In this document: one piece after another, positions 44,322 through 52,906 of the stretch
Numbering within the stretch: position 1 is the stretch's first letter
Layout of the letters: each line of letters begins with the position of its first letter
NCBI RefSeq assembly: GCF_004358025.1
Contig: NZ_SMTL01000001.1
Coordinates: forward strand, 186,001-250,000
Source: Rhizobium deserti
GTDB taxonomy: Bacteria; Pseudomonadota; Alphaproteobacteria; Rhizobiales; Rhizobiaceae
Length of the DNA: 64,000 nucleotides
Direction: 5' to 3'
The notes under the pieces: model-generated
Database searches by the model: none
What the model saw: the letters and a program-made list of their open reading frames with translations, nothing else
Told to the model about the DNA's origin: nothing
Position numbers and translations under genes: made by a program

Positions 44322-44852
44322 CTACTCGCCCTTGGCGATGGACTGCATTTCCTCCAGCAGCGAATCACGCTCCCCTTCTCCCACCCGATGGATGTCGTCG
44401 ATCACCGGCTTGCCGCTCTCGTCGATCACGTCGAAATGCACTTCCGAAACACTGTTCTTGACTTCGGCGTCATCGACACAGGTCCATTGCTTGAAGGTGA
44501 CAGTGACGTCGGTGATGCCGTTGGCACCCGGCGCCGTCTTGGTCGCGACCTCCTGCAGCGGGCAGCCATCCTGGGAGCTGGTGATGACATCATAGCCGAA
44601 AGGATCGCCCGGCTGATTATTTTCCGTCTCATAGGCTGGATGTTTGGCTGCTTCCGCATAGGCCGTCTGGAACTTCTTGCTGAACAGCCGTGCGAGCGGA
44701 TCTGGATCAAAAATGTATTTCCAGTCGCTATCGACCGTGTTCCAGTTGTCCTGGGTAATCTTCATCACCTCCTTGACGGGATCCATGGGATCAGCCGCCA
44801 GGGCAAAGCTGGAAAGAAGGGAGAAAGCAAGAGCGAGCGGCAAGGTCCGCAT
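44322..44852 (-). CDS. secreted protein of unknown function
   Basis: A 176-residue protein with a signal peptide (MRTLPLALAFSLLSSFALA|A). The mature part starts DPMDPVKEVMKITQDNW and includes two cysteines (DGCPLQ, WTCVDD) that could pair. It is small and globular with no catalytic motif and resembles conserved hypothetical proteins of Rhizobiales. Start 44852 is chosen for the signal; the frame is open further upstream. Confidence 0.75.
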   Translation of the reverse strand: MRTLPLALAFSLLSSFALAADPMDPVKEVMKITQDNWNTVDSDWKYIFDPDPLARLFSKKFQTAYAEAAKHPAYETENNQPGDPFGYDVITSSQDGCPLQEVATKTAPGANGITDVTVTFKQWTCVDDAEVKNSVSEVHFDVIDESGKPVIDDIHRVGEGERDSLLEEMQSIAKGE

Positions 44853-45074
44853 GGCGATAATCCGGATGTTGGAGCGATTTGGCCGGACATTAATCCCGCT
44901 TTGTGGTTTGGCAAGGGCATTCAAGCACTCGGTTCAAAGGCGTGGGATTTCTCGCCTGAAAAGCCACCTACGGCGGCTCGAATGCCTTTGCGTTCAGCCC
45001 GCGCGATGCTATAGCGCACCCACTGGCATCCACCCGTCGGGGCCGAAAACCCCGTCACGTCCAAGAGGAATTCC

Positions 45075-46289
45075 ATGCAAAAGATCAAGGTAGCAAACCC
45101 GGTTGTCGATCTCGACGGCGACGAGATGACCCGTATCATCTGGCAGTTGATCAAGGACAAGCTGATCCTTCCCTATCTCGATCTGGATATCGAATATTAT
45201 GACCTTTCGGTCGAGAATCGCGATGCGACCAACGACCAGGTTACGGTCGACGCGGCACATGCGATCAAGAAGCACGGCGTCGGCATCAAATGCGCAACCA
45301 TCACGCCCGACGAGGGTCGCGTCGAAGAATTCGGCCTGAAGCAGATGTGGAAGAGCCCTAACGGCACGATCCGCAACATCCTCGGCGGCGTCATCTTCCG
45401 CGAGCCGATCATCTGCAAGAACGTGCCGAGGCTGGTTCCGGGCTGGACCAAGCCGATCGTTGTTGGCCGCCATGCCTTCGGCGACCAGTACAAGGCGACC
45501 GACTTCAAATTCCCGGGCAAGGGCAAGCTGACGATCAAGTTCGTCGGTGAAGATGGCCAGGTCATCGAGAAGGACGTGTTCGACGCGCCCGGCGCCGGTG
45601 TCGCGATGGCCATGTACAATCTTGATGAATCGATCCGCGAATTCGCCCGTGCCTCGATGATGTACGGCCTGATGCGCAAATGGCCGGTCTACCTGTCGAC
45701 CAAGAACACCATCCTCAAGGCCTATGACGGCCGCTTCAAGGATATTTTTGAGGAAGTCTATCAGACTGAGTTCAAGGCGCAGTTCGACGAGATCGGCATC
45801 ACCTATGAACACCGCCTGATCGACGACATGGTCGCGTCGGCTCTCAAGTGGTCCGGCGGTTACGTCTGGGCGTGCAAGAACTACGACGGCGACGTGCAGT
45901 CGGATACGGTTGCCCAGGGCTTCGGTTCGCTCGGCCTGATGACCTCGGTCCTGCTGTCGCCGGACGGTCGCACGGTCGAAGCGGAAGCCGCGCACGGTAC
46001 GGTGACACGTCACTACCGCCAGCACCAGAACGGCCAGGAAACGTCGACGAACTCGATCGCCTCGATCTTCGCCTGGACCCGTGGCCTCGCACACCGCGCC
46101 AAGCTGGACGACAATGCCGAACTGGCAAAGTTCGCCGCGACGCTCGAAACCGTCTGCGTCGATACCGTCGAAGCTGGCTTCATGACCAAGGACCTGGCCC
46201 TGCTGATCGGCCCGGACCAGCCGTGGCTGTCGACCACTGCCTTCCTCGACAAGATCGACGAGAATCTTCAAAAGGCGATGGCTGCCTGA
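45075..46289 (+). CDS. icd: isocitrate dehydrogenase, NADP-dependent
   Basis: A 404-residue homodimeric eukaryote-like IDH (about 45 kDa) converting isocitrate to 2-oxoglutarate and NADPH. It starts with [20 protein letters not shown] and has [24 protein letters not shown]-contact [14 protein letters not shown] and the AHGTVTRHY motif follow. GAGG lies ahead of the ATG, and a hairpin terminator follows the stop. Confidence 0.96.
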   Translation: MQKIKVANPVVDLDGDEMTRIIWQLIKDKLILPYLDLDIEYYDLSVENRDATNDQVTVDAAHAIKKHGVGIKCATITPDEGRVEEFGLKQMWKSPNGTIRNILGGVIFREPIICKNVPRLVPGWTKPIVVGRHAFGDQYKATDFKFPGKGKLTIKFVGEDGQVIEKDVFDAPGAGVAMAMYNLDESIREFARASMMYGLMRKWPVYLSTKNTILKAYDGRFKDIFEEVYQTEFKAQFDEIGITYEHRLIDDMVASALKWSGGYVWACKNYDGDVQSDTVAQGFGSLGLMTSVLLSPDGRTVEAEAAHGTVTRHYRQHQNGQETSTNSIASIFAWTRGLAHRAKLDDNAELAKFAATLETVCVDTVEAGFMTKDLALLIGPDQPWLSTTAFLDKIDENLQKAMAA

Positions 46290-46311
46290 GCTGCAAAATC
46301 GGTTAAGGATG

Positions 46312-46339
46312 AAACGGCGGAGAGCAATTTCCGCCGTTT
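46312..46339 (+). terminator. icd terminator
   Basis: AAACGGCGGA pairs with TCCGCCGTTT over an 8-base loop, followed by TCGTTTG. Confidence 0.75.
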
Positions 46340-46360
46340 TCGTTTGGGAGGACTGTCGCC

Positions 46361-46807
46361 ATGCCCACCACTATTCGCCCGCTCGAGCAATCCGATCGCG
46401 CCGCCTGGACGCCCCTGTGGGAAGCCTATCTGCGCTTCTATGACACTGAACTACCGGGCGAGATCTACGAGCTGACCTGGAACCGGTTTCTCGATGACGC
46501 CGAGCCTATGCACGCGCTCGGCGCTTTCGACGAGAACGACGGGCTGGTCGGCATCGTGCACGCGATCTTCCACCGCTCCTGTTGGCTTCCCGACTGGACC
46601 TGCTATCTGCAGGATCTTTATGTGGACGGCAGTCAGCGCGGCAAGGGCACGGGCGAGGCCCTGATCGAAGCTGTTGCGCTTCTGGCGCGGGGGAGAAATG
46701 CCAGTCGCCTCTACTGGTTGACGCATGAAAGCAACACGGCAGCCAGAGGATTGTATGACCGAGTTGCCGTCAATGCCGGTTTCATTCAATACCGGAAGCC
46801 GCTTTAA
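46361..46807 (+). CDS. GNAT-family N-acetyltransferase
   Basis: A 148-residue acetyltransferase. LQDLYVDGSQRGKGTGEALI contains the acetyl-CoA pyrophosphate loop (Q/R-x-x-G-x-G/A), and HESNTAARGLYDRVAVNAGF forms motif B. The substrate is unknown. GGGAGG precedes the ATG. It lies just after the icd terminator with its own ribosome site. Confidence 0.88.
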   Translation: MPTTIRPLEQSDRAAWTPLWEAYLRFYDTELPGEIYELTWNRFLDDAEPMHALGAFDENDGLVGIVHAIFHRSCWLPDWTCYLQDLYVDGSQRGKGTGEALIEAVALLARGRNASRLYWLTHESNTAARGLYDRVAVNAGFIQYRKPL

Positions 46808-46881
46808 GAGCGGCGAGATCTAGCGTCTTGATCTTGTCATACGGCCGCCCTAGAACATAAAGCGAACGCCAAGGAGGCAAT

Positions 46882-47511
46882 ATGATGGACGAGCTTTTTC
46901 TCTACACAAATCCAATGTCGCGCGGCCGCATCGCCCGCTGGATGCTGGAAGAGGTCGGCATTTCCTATCGCGCTGAAATCCTCGGTTTCGGTACCACGAT
47001 GAAAGACAGTGCCTATAAGGCCGTCAACCCGATGGCCAAAGTGCCGGCCCTAGTTCACGGGCGCAATACGGTCACGGAATGTGCCGCGATATGCGCTTAC
47101 CTTGCCGATGCCTTTCCTGCCGCCGGATTGGCGCCTGCAGCTGCCCAGCGCGCCGATTATTATCGCTGGATGTTTTTCGCAGCCGGCCCACTGGAGGCGG
47201 CGGTCAGCAATCGGGCCCTCGGATTCGAGGTGCCGGAAGGACGGGAGCGGATGATCGGTTATGGCACATTCGCCGATGTCATGGACACGCTGGAATTCGC
47301 GTTGCGCAGCAACTCCTACATCGCCGGCGACAATTTCACGGCCGCCGATGTCTATGTCGGATCACAGATCGGTTGGGGGCTGCAGTTTGGCTCGATCGAA
47401 AAGCGGCCCGCATTCGAGCAGTATTTCGGCAGGCTGGCTTTGCGCGACGCCTACCTGCAAGCCGCAGAGAAAGACGATGCGGCAGCGGCAGGACTGCAGA
47501 GAGCTGGCTGA
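46882..47511 (+). CDS. glutathione S-transferase family protein
   Basis: A 209-residue GST. The N-terminal thioredoxin-like domain has LYTNPMSRGRIARWMLEEVG, with Ser as probable thiol-contacting residue, and the NPMAKVPALVHG cis-Pro loop followed by TECAAICAYLADAF. The C-terminal helical domain includes NFTAADVYVGSQIGWGLQFG. The role is detoxification or another glutathione-linked reaction. GGAGG lies five bases before the first ATG; a second ATG follows at once. Confidence 0.9.
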   Translation: MMDELFLYTNPMSRGRIARWMLEEVGISYRAEILGFGTTMKDSAYKAVNPMAKVPALVHGRNTVTECAAICAYLADAFPAAGLAPAAAQRADYYRWMFFAAGPLEAAVSNRALGFEVPEGRERMIGYGTFADVMDTLEFALRSNSYIAGDNFTAADVYVGSQIGWGLQFGSIEKRPAFEQYFGRLALRDAYLQAAEKDDAAAAGLQRAG

Positions 47512-47653
47512 GCTGGAGCCGTGGCGACAGGCAGGAAGACGCTTTCGCCGCGGGACTGTTCAATATCTATTAAGCCTATGGGTGGCATTCTGTGGCAGAA
47601 CTTGAATCGGTGTCCTTCTTTGATGATCGGCACCTCCTTACGGAAACCCTGCC

Positions 47654-47995
47654 ATGAGAAAAGTTACTCTTACCGCCTTGGCTGTTGTCGCCGGCATGAC
47701 CGCGGCAATGGCGCCAGTGAACGAAGCTTTCGCCCAGTATCGCGATGGACCGCCGCGTTGGGATCGCCGCGGTCCGCCGCGTGATCGGCACCACCACCAT
47801 GACAACGGCTCGGTGATTGCAGGCGGACTTGCAGCCGGCGTGATCGGCGGGCTGATCGGAGGCGCCATTGCCAATAGCGGCCCTCGCTACATAGAGGAAC
47901 CACCGCCGCCGCCGCGCTGCTGGTTTGAAGACCGCCGTGTGGCCAATGCCTATGATGGCGGCTCGCACATCGAGTCGATCCGCGTCTGCCGCTGA
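47654..47995 (+). CDS. secreted His/Arg-rich protein with glycine-zipper segment
   Basis: A 113-residue protein with a signal peptide cleaved after AFA|Q. A Pro/Arg/His-rich segment (DRHHHHD) and a glycine-zipper hydrophobic stretch (GGLAAGVIGGLIGGAIANS) follow, then a C-terminal part with two cysteines. The layout is common in rhizobial envelope proteins; the function is unknown, and metal binding by the His cluster is only a guess. Confidence 0.75.
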   Translation: MRKVTLTALAVVAGMTAAMAPVNEAFAQYRDGPPRWDRRGPPRDRHHHHDNGSVIAGGLAAGVIGGLIGGAIANSGPRYIEEPPPPPRCWFEDRRVANAYDGGSHIESIRVCR

Positions 47996-48020
47996 AACAT
48001 CGTCCTCAGAATGAATTCTG

Positions 48021-48043
48021 ACAGCCGGCCATGAGCCGGCTGT
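48021..48043 (+). terminator. terminator after the glycine-zipper protein gene
   Basis: ACAGCCGGC pairs with GCCGGCTGT around CATGA, followed by TCTCG. It lies between convergent genes; the tail is weak. Confidence 0.6.
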
Positions 48044-48101
48044 TCTCGCTCGTGGCCATCAGTTGCAATACGGATAACGTTCGCTTTCTTCCCCGGCTTC
48101 G

Positions 48102-49724
48102 TCAGGCACCTAGTCCAGGTGCCTCGTAGCCGGTGCGCGCCACATATTCTAGATAGCCGCCGTCATACCGATGAATGCCTTCCGGCGTCAGCTCCAGCAC
48201 CCGGTTCGACAGCTCGGCGAGAAAATGCCGGTCATGGCTGACGAACAGCATCGTGCCTTCGTATTCCGACAGCGCCTTGATCAGCATTTCCTTGGTGTCG
48301 AGATCCAGATGGTTGGTCGGCTCGTCGAGGACGAGGAAATTTGGCGGATCGAACAGCATGGCGGCCATCACCAGCCGCGCCTTCTCGCCGCCTGAAAGAA
48401 CCCGGCATTTCTTCTCGATATCGTCGCCGGAGAAACCAAAACAGCCGGCCAGCGCTCGTAAAGAGCCCTGCCCCGCCCGCGGAAATTCCGCTTCCAGCCA
48501 TTCGAACACGGTCAGATCGCCATCCAGCACATCCATGGCGTGCTGCGCGAAATAGCCCATCTTGACGCTGGCACCAAGTGCGACGCGGCCCTGGTCCGGC
48601 TCGGTCGAGCCGGCGATCAGTTTGAGAAGCGTCGATTTGCCGGCGCCGTTGATGCCCATGATGCACCAGCGTTCTTTGCGGCGGATCATGAAATCCAGGT
48701 CTTCATAGATCGTCCGGCTGCCGTAGCTTTTGTGCACGCCCTTGAGATTGACGACGTCTTCGCCCGAACGCGGTGGCGGCTGGAATTCGAAGGCCACGGT
48801 CTGGCGGCGCTTCGGCGGCTCGACACGCTCGATCTTGTCGAGTTTCTTGACGCGGCTCTGCACCTGCGAGGCGTGGCTGGCGCGGGCCTTGAAACGCTCG
48901 ATGAATTTGATTTCCTTGGCGAGCATCGCCTGCTGGCGCTCGAACTGGGACTGCTGGTGCCTTTCGTTGAGCGCGCGCTGCTCCTCGTAGAAGCCGTAAT
49001 CGCCCGAATAAGAGTTGAGCGAGCCGGCGTCGATCTCGATGATCTTGGTAACGATGCGGTTCATGAACTCCCGGTCATGCGAGGTCATCAGCAATGCGCC
49101 GTCATAACCCTTAAGGAAGGATTCCAGCCAGATCAGACTTTCGAGATCCAGATGGTTCGAGGGCTCGTCGAGCAGCATGACATCGGGACGCATGAGGAGA
49201 ATGCGGGCAAGCGCAACGCGCATCTTCCAGCCGCCGGAAAGTTTTCCGACATCGCCGTCCATCATCTCCTGGCTAAAGCTGAGGCCCGCGAGAACTTCTC
49301 GAGCACGCGCCTCGAGGCCGTAGCCATCCAGTTCTTCGTAACGGGCTTGGACTTCGCCGTAGCGCTCAATGATCGCGTCCATCTCATCCATCCGGTCCGG
49401 ATCGACCATGGCCGCTTCCAGCTCTCGCAGCTCTGCCGCAATCGTGCTCACCGGGCCTGCGCCATCCATGACCTCCGTCACTGCACTGCGCCCGGACATC
49501 TCACCGACATCCTGGTTGAAATAGCCGATGGAGACATTCTTCTCGACGGCGACCTGCCCTTCGTCCGGTATGTCCGCACCGGTAATCATCCGGAAGAGCG
49601 TCGTCTTGCCGGCACCGTTCGGGCCGACAAGGCCGACTTTCTCGCCACGGTTCAAGGCCGCAGAGGCCTCGATATAAAGGATGCGATGGCTGTTCGACTT
49701 GCTGATGTTTTCGATACGGATCAT
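48102..49724 (-). CDS. ABC-F family ATPase
   Basis: A 540-residue soluble protein with two ABC domains and no membrane segment. Walker A GPNGAGKTTL and GINGAGKSTL, signatures LSGGWKMRV and LSGGEKARL, and Walker B LLDEPSNHLDL and LDEPTNHLDL are visible. A charged linker near residues 240-320 is the ribosome-probing P-site tether of ABC-F factors. YbiT/EttA-type translational roles are the closest analogy. The C-terminus is short, without the Uup coiled coil. Confidence 0.92.
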   Translation of the reverse strand: MIRIENISKSNSHRILYIEASAALNRGEKVGLVGPNGAGKTTLFRMITGADIPDEGQVAVEKNVSIGYFNQDVGEMSGRSAVTEVMDGAGPVSTIAAELRELEAAMVDPDRMDEMDAIIERYGEVQARYEELDGYGLEARAREVLAGLSFSQEMMDGDVGKLSGGWKMRVALARILLMRPDVMLLDEPSNHLDLESLIWLESFLKGYDGALLMTSHDREFMNRIVTKIIEIDAGSLNSYSGDYGFYEEQRALNERHQQSQFERQQAMLAKEIKFIERFKARASHASQVQSRVKKLDKIERVEPPKRRQTVAFEFQPPPRSGEDVVNLKGVHKSYGSRTIYEDLDFMIRRKERWCIMGINGAGKSTLLKLIAGSTEPDQGRVALGASVKMGYFAQHAMDVLDGDLTVFEWLEAEFPRAGQGSLRALAGCFGFSGDDIEKKCRVLSGGEKARLVMAAMLFDPPNFLVLDEPTNHLDLDTKEMLIKALSEYEGTMLFVSHDRHFLAELSNRVLELTPEGIHRYDGGYLEYVARTGYEAPGLGA

Positions 49725-49758
49725 GGGCGCAGGACTTCGGTGGGTTCATCACAACAAA

Positions 49759-49786
49759 AAAGCCGGATCGTTGCCGATCCGGCTTT
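49759..49786 (-). terminator. tig terminator
   Basis: AAAGCCGGATCG pairs with CGATCCGGCTTT around TTGC, followed on the minus strand by TTTTGTTG. It separates tig from the downstream ABC-F gene. Confidence 0.88.
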
Positions 49787-49806
49787 CTAACTTGTCTTTA
49801 CGAAGC

Positions 49807-51318
49807 TTATTCGGCGCTGTCTTCAGCAGCCTTCTTCTTCGAAGCGGCCTTCTTCTTAGGAGCAGCGGCTTCTTCAGCCTCGTCCGCCGTTTCGGCGCCT
49901 TCGGCAGACGCCGTTTCGGCCTTGGCAGCCTTCTTCTTCGAAGCAGACTTCTTGGCAGGCTTGGTAGCGCTGTCGGAATTGCCTTCCTCTTCCGCCATCA
50001 GCTCTTCCTTGGTCACGGTCTTGTCCGTGACATTGATCTCGGAAAGCAGCTGGTCGACGACCTTTTCTTCGAATATCGGGGCGCGCAGCGAGGCCGATGC
50101 ACCAGGCGTGTTGCGGAAGAAATCGAGGATCTCCTTCTGCTGGCCCGGGAACTGCTGCAACTGGGCATAAAGCGCACGCTGCATTTCTTCTTCGGTTACT
50201 TCGACACCGGCCTTTTCGCCGATCTCGGAAAGAACCAGGCCCAGACGAACGCGACGCTCGGCAAGCTTGCGGTATTCCGCGCGAGCTTCTTCCTCGGTGG
50301 TTTCTTCGTCTTCGAAAGTCTTGCCCGACTGCTGCAGGTCCGTGTTGATCTGACGCCAGATGTTCTCGAACTCGGCGTCGACCAGGCCCTGCGGCGTGTC
50401 GAACTTGTACATCTCGTCGAGCTGATCGAGGATCTGCCTCTTCACCTTCTGGCGGGTCACATTGCCATACTGGCTTTCGATCTGACCCCGAACGATTTCG
50501 CGCAGGCGATCTGCCGATTCGATGCCGAGCTTCGAAGCAAGTTCGTCATTGATCTCAACCGAAGCCGGAGCGGCAACTTCCTTGACGGTGATGTCGAAGG
50601 TCGCGTCCTTGCCAGCCAGGTTTGCAGCCGGATATTCGCTCGGGAACGTAACGGTAATCGTCTTTTCATCGCCGGCCTTGACGCCGACCAACTGGTCTTC
50701 GAAGCCAGGAATGAAACGGCCGGAACCGATAACAAGTTCGGCATCCTCGGCTGCACCGCCATCAAAGGCTTCGCCATCCACCTTGCCGAGATAGTTCATG
50801 GTGACGCGATCGCCGTCAGCGGCTTCGCCAGCCTTGGTTTCGAAGCTGCGCGCGCTTTCAGCGATCTTGAGGATCTGCTCGTTGACTTCGTCTTCCGACA
50901 CTTCAACGACTTCGCGGGTCACAGAGAGGCCATCGGTCGACTTCAGTTCGATCGGCGGGATGACTTCGTAGGACAGCGTGAATTCGAAGTCGGCCTGTGC
51001 GTTCAGGATCTTTTCGGCTTCGGCCTCGTCCTCGGTCATGCCGACAGAAGGCTGAGTTGCGGATTTTTCACCGCGCTCGGAAAGGATTTGCGTCGGACGC
51101 TCACGAACGATCTCGTTGACGAGTTCGGCCATGATGGACTTGCCGTACATCTTCTTCAGATGGGCGACCGGCACTTTACCAGGACGGAAACCGTTGATGC
51201 GGACCTTGTCCTTTGCATCGGCGAGGCGAACGTTAAGCTGCGCCTCCATGTCCTGCTTCGGAATGACGACTTTGATTTCGCGCTTCAGCCCTTCAGCGAG
51301 CGTTTCGGTAACTTGCAT
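49807..51318 (-). CDS. tig: trigger factor (ribosome-associated chaperone / prolyl isomerase)
   Basis: A 503-residue chaperone. The N-terminal ribosome-binding domain contains [19 protein letters not shown], equivalent to the GFRxGxxP signature. The FKBP-type PPIase domain spans about 150-245 ([23 protein letters not shown]). A helical C-domain follows. The last roughly 60 residues form an unusual Lys/Ala/Glu-rich tail ([13 protein letters not shown] and similar) beyond the E. coli length. AAGG precedes the ATG at 51318. Confidence 0.95.
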   Translation of the reverse strand: MQVTETLAEGLKREIKVVIPKQDMEAQLNVRLADAKDKVRINGFRPGKVPVAHLKKMYGKSIMAELVNEIVRERPTQILSERGEKSATQPSVGMTEDEAEAEKILNAQADFEFTLSYEVIPPIELKSTDGLSVTREVVEVSEDEVNEQILKIAESARSFETKAGEAADGDRVTMNYLGKVDGEAFDGGAAEDAELVIGSGRFIPGFEDQLVGVKAGDEKTITVTFPSEYPAANLAGKDATFDITVKEVAAPASVEINDELASKLGIESADRLREIVRGQIESQYGNVTRQKVKRQILDQLDEMYKFDTPQGLVDAEFENIWRQINTDLQQSGKTFEDEETTEEEARAEYRKLAERRVRLGLVLSEIGEKAGVEVTEEEMQRALYAQLQQFPGQQKEILDFFRNTPGASASLRAPIFEEKVVDQLLSEINVTDKTVTKEELMAEEEGNSDSATKPAKKSASKKKAAKAETASAEGAETADEAEEAAAPKKKAASKKKAAEDSAE

Positions 51319-51461
51319 TTTAATACCTTCTATCGTGGCGGCGGTGCCCAGACAGCCGTTCGTTTCAATGAGCACACCACCGGAACTTCAAAGTGACCAG
51401 CCGCGGCTTGGAGCGCATCAACCTGCCAGGAACCCGGTGCAACAAGCACCCCCGGCGGCTC

Positions 51462-51546
<85 letters not shown>

Positions 51547-51899
51547 GCCCAAACCGCTCGAAAATCCCCGCATGGGGGCCTTCCGGAGCGCGCGTCTCTA
51601 TATCACCCGTTTCAGCGGGCGCAAAGGGAAAATGACGCTTTTTTGGCATGCGCCCATAAGCCCTACAAAGCGGCGTTCCCACGGATCCGCAACGGCCGGG
51701 ACTGGGCACTTTACGTTTTATTTAATTCTAATGTTTAGAATGAAGTACAGCACCTACGTAGCCATGCAGCAGCCGCATAATAGGCATTTTTGTTGCGCCG
51801 CACAATTTAAGCGGCGGCATAGCTTAGAACCGGCCCGCTCAGTTGCGGGTTTGGCAGCACAGCGGTGTCAAGGCCGGCTCATTCTCCGGGCTTAGCGAA
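51547..51899. other. gene-free interval with an A+T-rich palindrome
   Basis: About 350 bp between tRNA-Leu and the sRNA. It contains the 7-bp inverted repeat ATTCTAA-TGT-TTAGAAT (51725-51741) inside A+T-rich DNA. A promoter for the downstream sRNA should lie near its right end. No coding frame is supported. Confidence 0.4.
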
Positions 51900-52030
51900 C
51901 GACATTCGGACAGCGCCCTCCTCCTCCCGGCGCGATCCGATGGACTGGCGTCCTCCTCCTCCCTATCGCCAGTCGCATCAAACGACGCCCACCGGACCTC
52001 CTCCCTCCGGTGGGCGTTGTCGTATTACGG
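51900..52030 (+). ncRNA. anti-Shine-Dalgarno sRNA, alpha-r14 / NfeR1-like
   Basis: Three hairpins in a row each expose a C/U-rich loop complementary to ribosome sites. Hairpin 1 is GCGCC/GGCGC (51913-51933) with CTCCTCCTCCC. Hairpin 2 is GACTGGCG/CGCCAGTC (51943-51974) with TCCTCCTCCTCCC. Hairpin 3 is a perfect 12-bp stem (51985-52017) with loop CCTCCTCCC. This matches the rhizobial alpha-r14 family (NfeR1 in Sinorhizobium), which represses mRNAs through unpaired CCUCCUCCC boxes. Ends are approximate and strand is inferred from the CU-rich loops. Downstream lie two DUF1127 genes, recalling the Rhodobacter DUF1127-cuckoo RNA loci. Confidence 0.75.
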
Positions 52031-52217
52031 CTCCCCTAGATGCTTAATTTTCAGCCACATGCTCTTTGCCAAGGCTGCTCAAGAAGCTTGCGATGCGCCG
52101 AATGCATAGGTGGCATACCGAAAGCACGCTTTTCAGAGCGCACTGCAGCATTTAAAACGATTAGTAGATTTAGACCGGAGCCAAGCGGCACTGGTCAGGC
52201 TTTGAAGGGGATCCGTT

Positions 52218-52364
52218 ATGAACATTGCAAAGAAACTCAGCAGCTGGCGCAAATACCGCGAAACCGTTACCGAGCTCGGCCGCATGACCGACCGCGAACT
52301 CAGCGACCTCGGTATCGGCCGCGCCGACATCCGTCGCGTTGCCCGGACTGCGGTCGGCTTCTAA
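52218..52364 (+). CDS. DUF1127 small protein 1
   Basis: A 48-residue basic protein with the DUF1127 pattern: WRKYRETVTELGRMTDRELS followed by DLGIGRADIRRVAR. AAGGGG lies about eight bases ahead of the ATG. In Rhodobacter and Agrobacterium, DUF1127 proteins act in RNA turnover and phosphate or stress responses. A strong terminator follows 20 bp after the stop. Confidence 0.9.
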   Translation: MNIAKKLSSWRKYRETVTELGRMTDRELSDLGIGRADIRRVARTAVGF

Positions 52365-52384
52365 AATTTCATTGATATCAACGA

Positions 52385-52416
52385 CGAAAAACGCCTCCCT
52401 CGGGAGGCGTTTTTCG
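52385..52416 (+). terminator. terminator of DUF1127 gene 1
   Basis: CGAAAAACGCCTCCC pairs with GGGAGGCGTTTTTCG over a two-base loop, followed by TTTG. The long A/T-flanked stem is likely bidirectional. Confidence 0.88.
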
Positions 52417-52610
52417 TTTGTGGTCGTGGCAGATTTTGAGCGCTGTTCAGGTGCCCCTTTTAAAGGCTCAGGCGAAAAAATCGCCAACTCATTGCACATT
52501 TGCATGGCAGTCGCACATTTTTTGCACTGCACATGCTTGTTGTGCGGATGTATAGGAGCGCCATCGCTGGTGACACAAGATCACCAGGACAAGATCTCGA
52601 GGAAACGACC

Positions 52611-52754
52611 ATGAACCCGATCCGCATCGCGAAGAACTGGATCAGCTACCGCCGTACGATGAATGAGCTTGGCAATCTTTCCAACCAAGCCCTCAGCGAC
52701 ATCGGTTTGACCCGCTACGACATCCGTCACATCGCCGCACGCTCCTTCCGCTAA
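52611..52754 (+). CDS. DUF1127 small protein 2
   Basis: A 47-residue basic protein of the DUF1127 family: WISYRRTMNELGNLSNQALS followed by DIGLTRYDIRHIAA. GAGGAA lies ahead of the ATG. It has its own upstream region with repeated GCACAT motifs and its own terminator, so it is a separate unit from DUF1127 gene 1 despite similarity. Confidence 0.9.
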   Translation: MNPIRIAKNWISYRRTMNELGNLSNQALSDIGLTRYDIRHIAARSFR

Positions 52755-52841
52755 TTCGCTCCTTCGAAGGCGGATGCGCGCGGCATGAAGCCGCTGCAGC
52801 GGATTAACATACGACTATCCTGCGCGGCGGCAGGAACGATC

Positions 52842-52867
52842 AAAGGCACCCTCTGAGGTGCCTTTTT
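52842..52867 (+). terminator. terminator of DUF1127 gene 2
   Basis: AAAGGCACC pairs with GGTGCCTTT around CTCTGA, followed by a T5 tail and G. Confidence 0.88.
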
Positions 52868-52906
52868 GTTTCCGGTCCTGCCATCCCCGTGATATGGACG
52901 CCGCCC

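Noticed and set aside
45009..46271. 420-codon open frame on the minus strand
   Set aside because: Antisense shadow of icd; the icd product has full family motifs.
49681..51396. 571-codon open frame on the plus strand
   Set aside because: Antisense shadow of tig, with repetitive hydrophobic translation and no ribosome site.
51725..51741. ATTCTAA-TGT-TTAGAAT as an Irr-type iron box
   Set aside because: The half-sites are in the opposite order to the TTTAGAA...TTCTAAA arrangement of Irr boxes, so only a palindrome is recorded.
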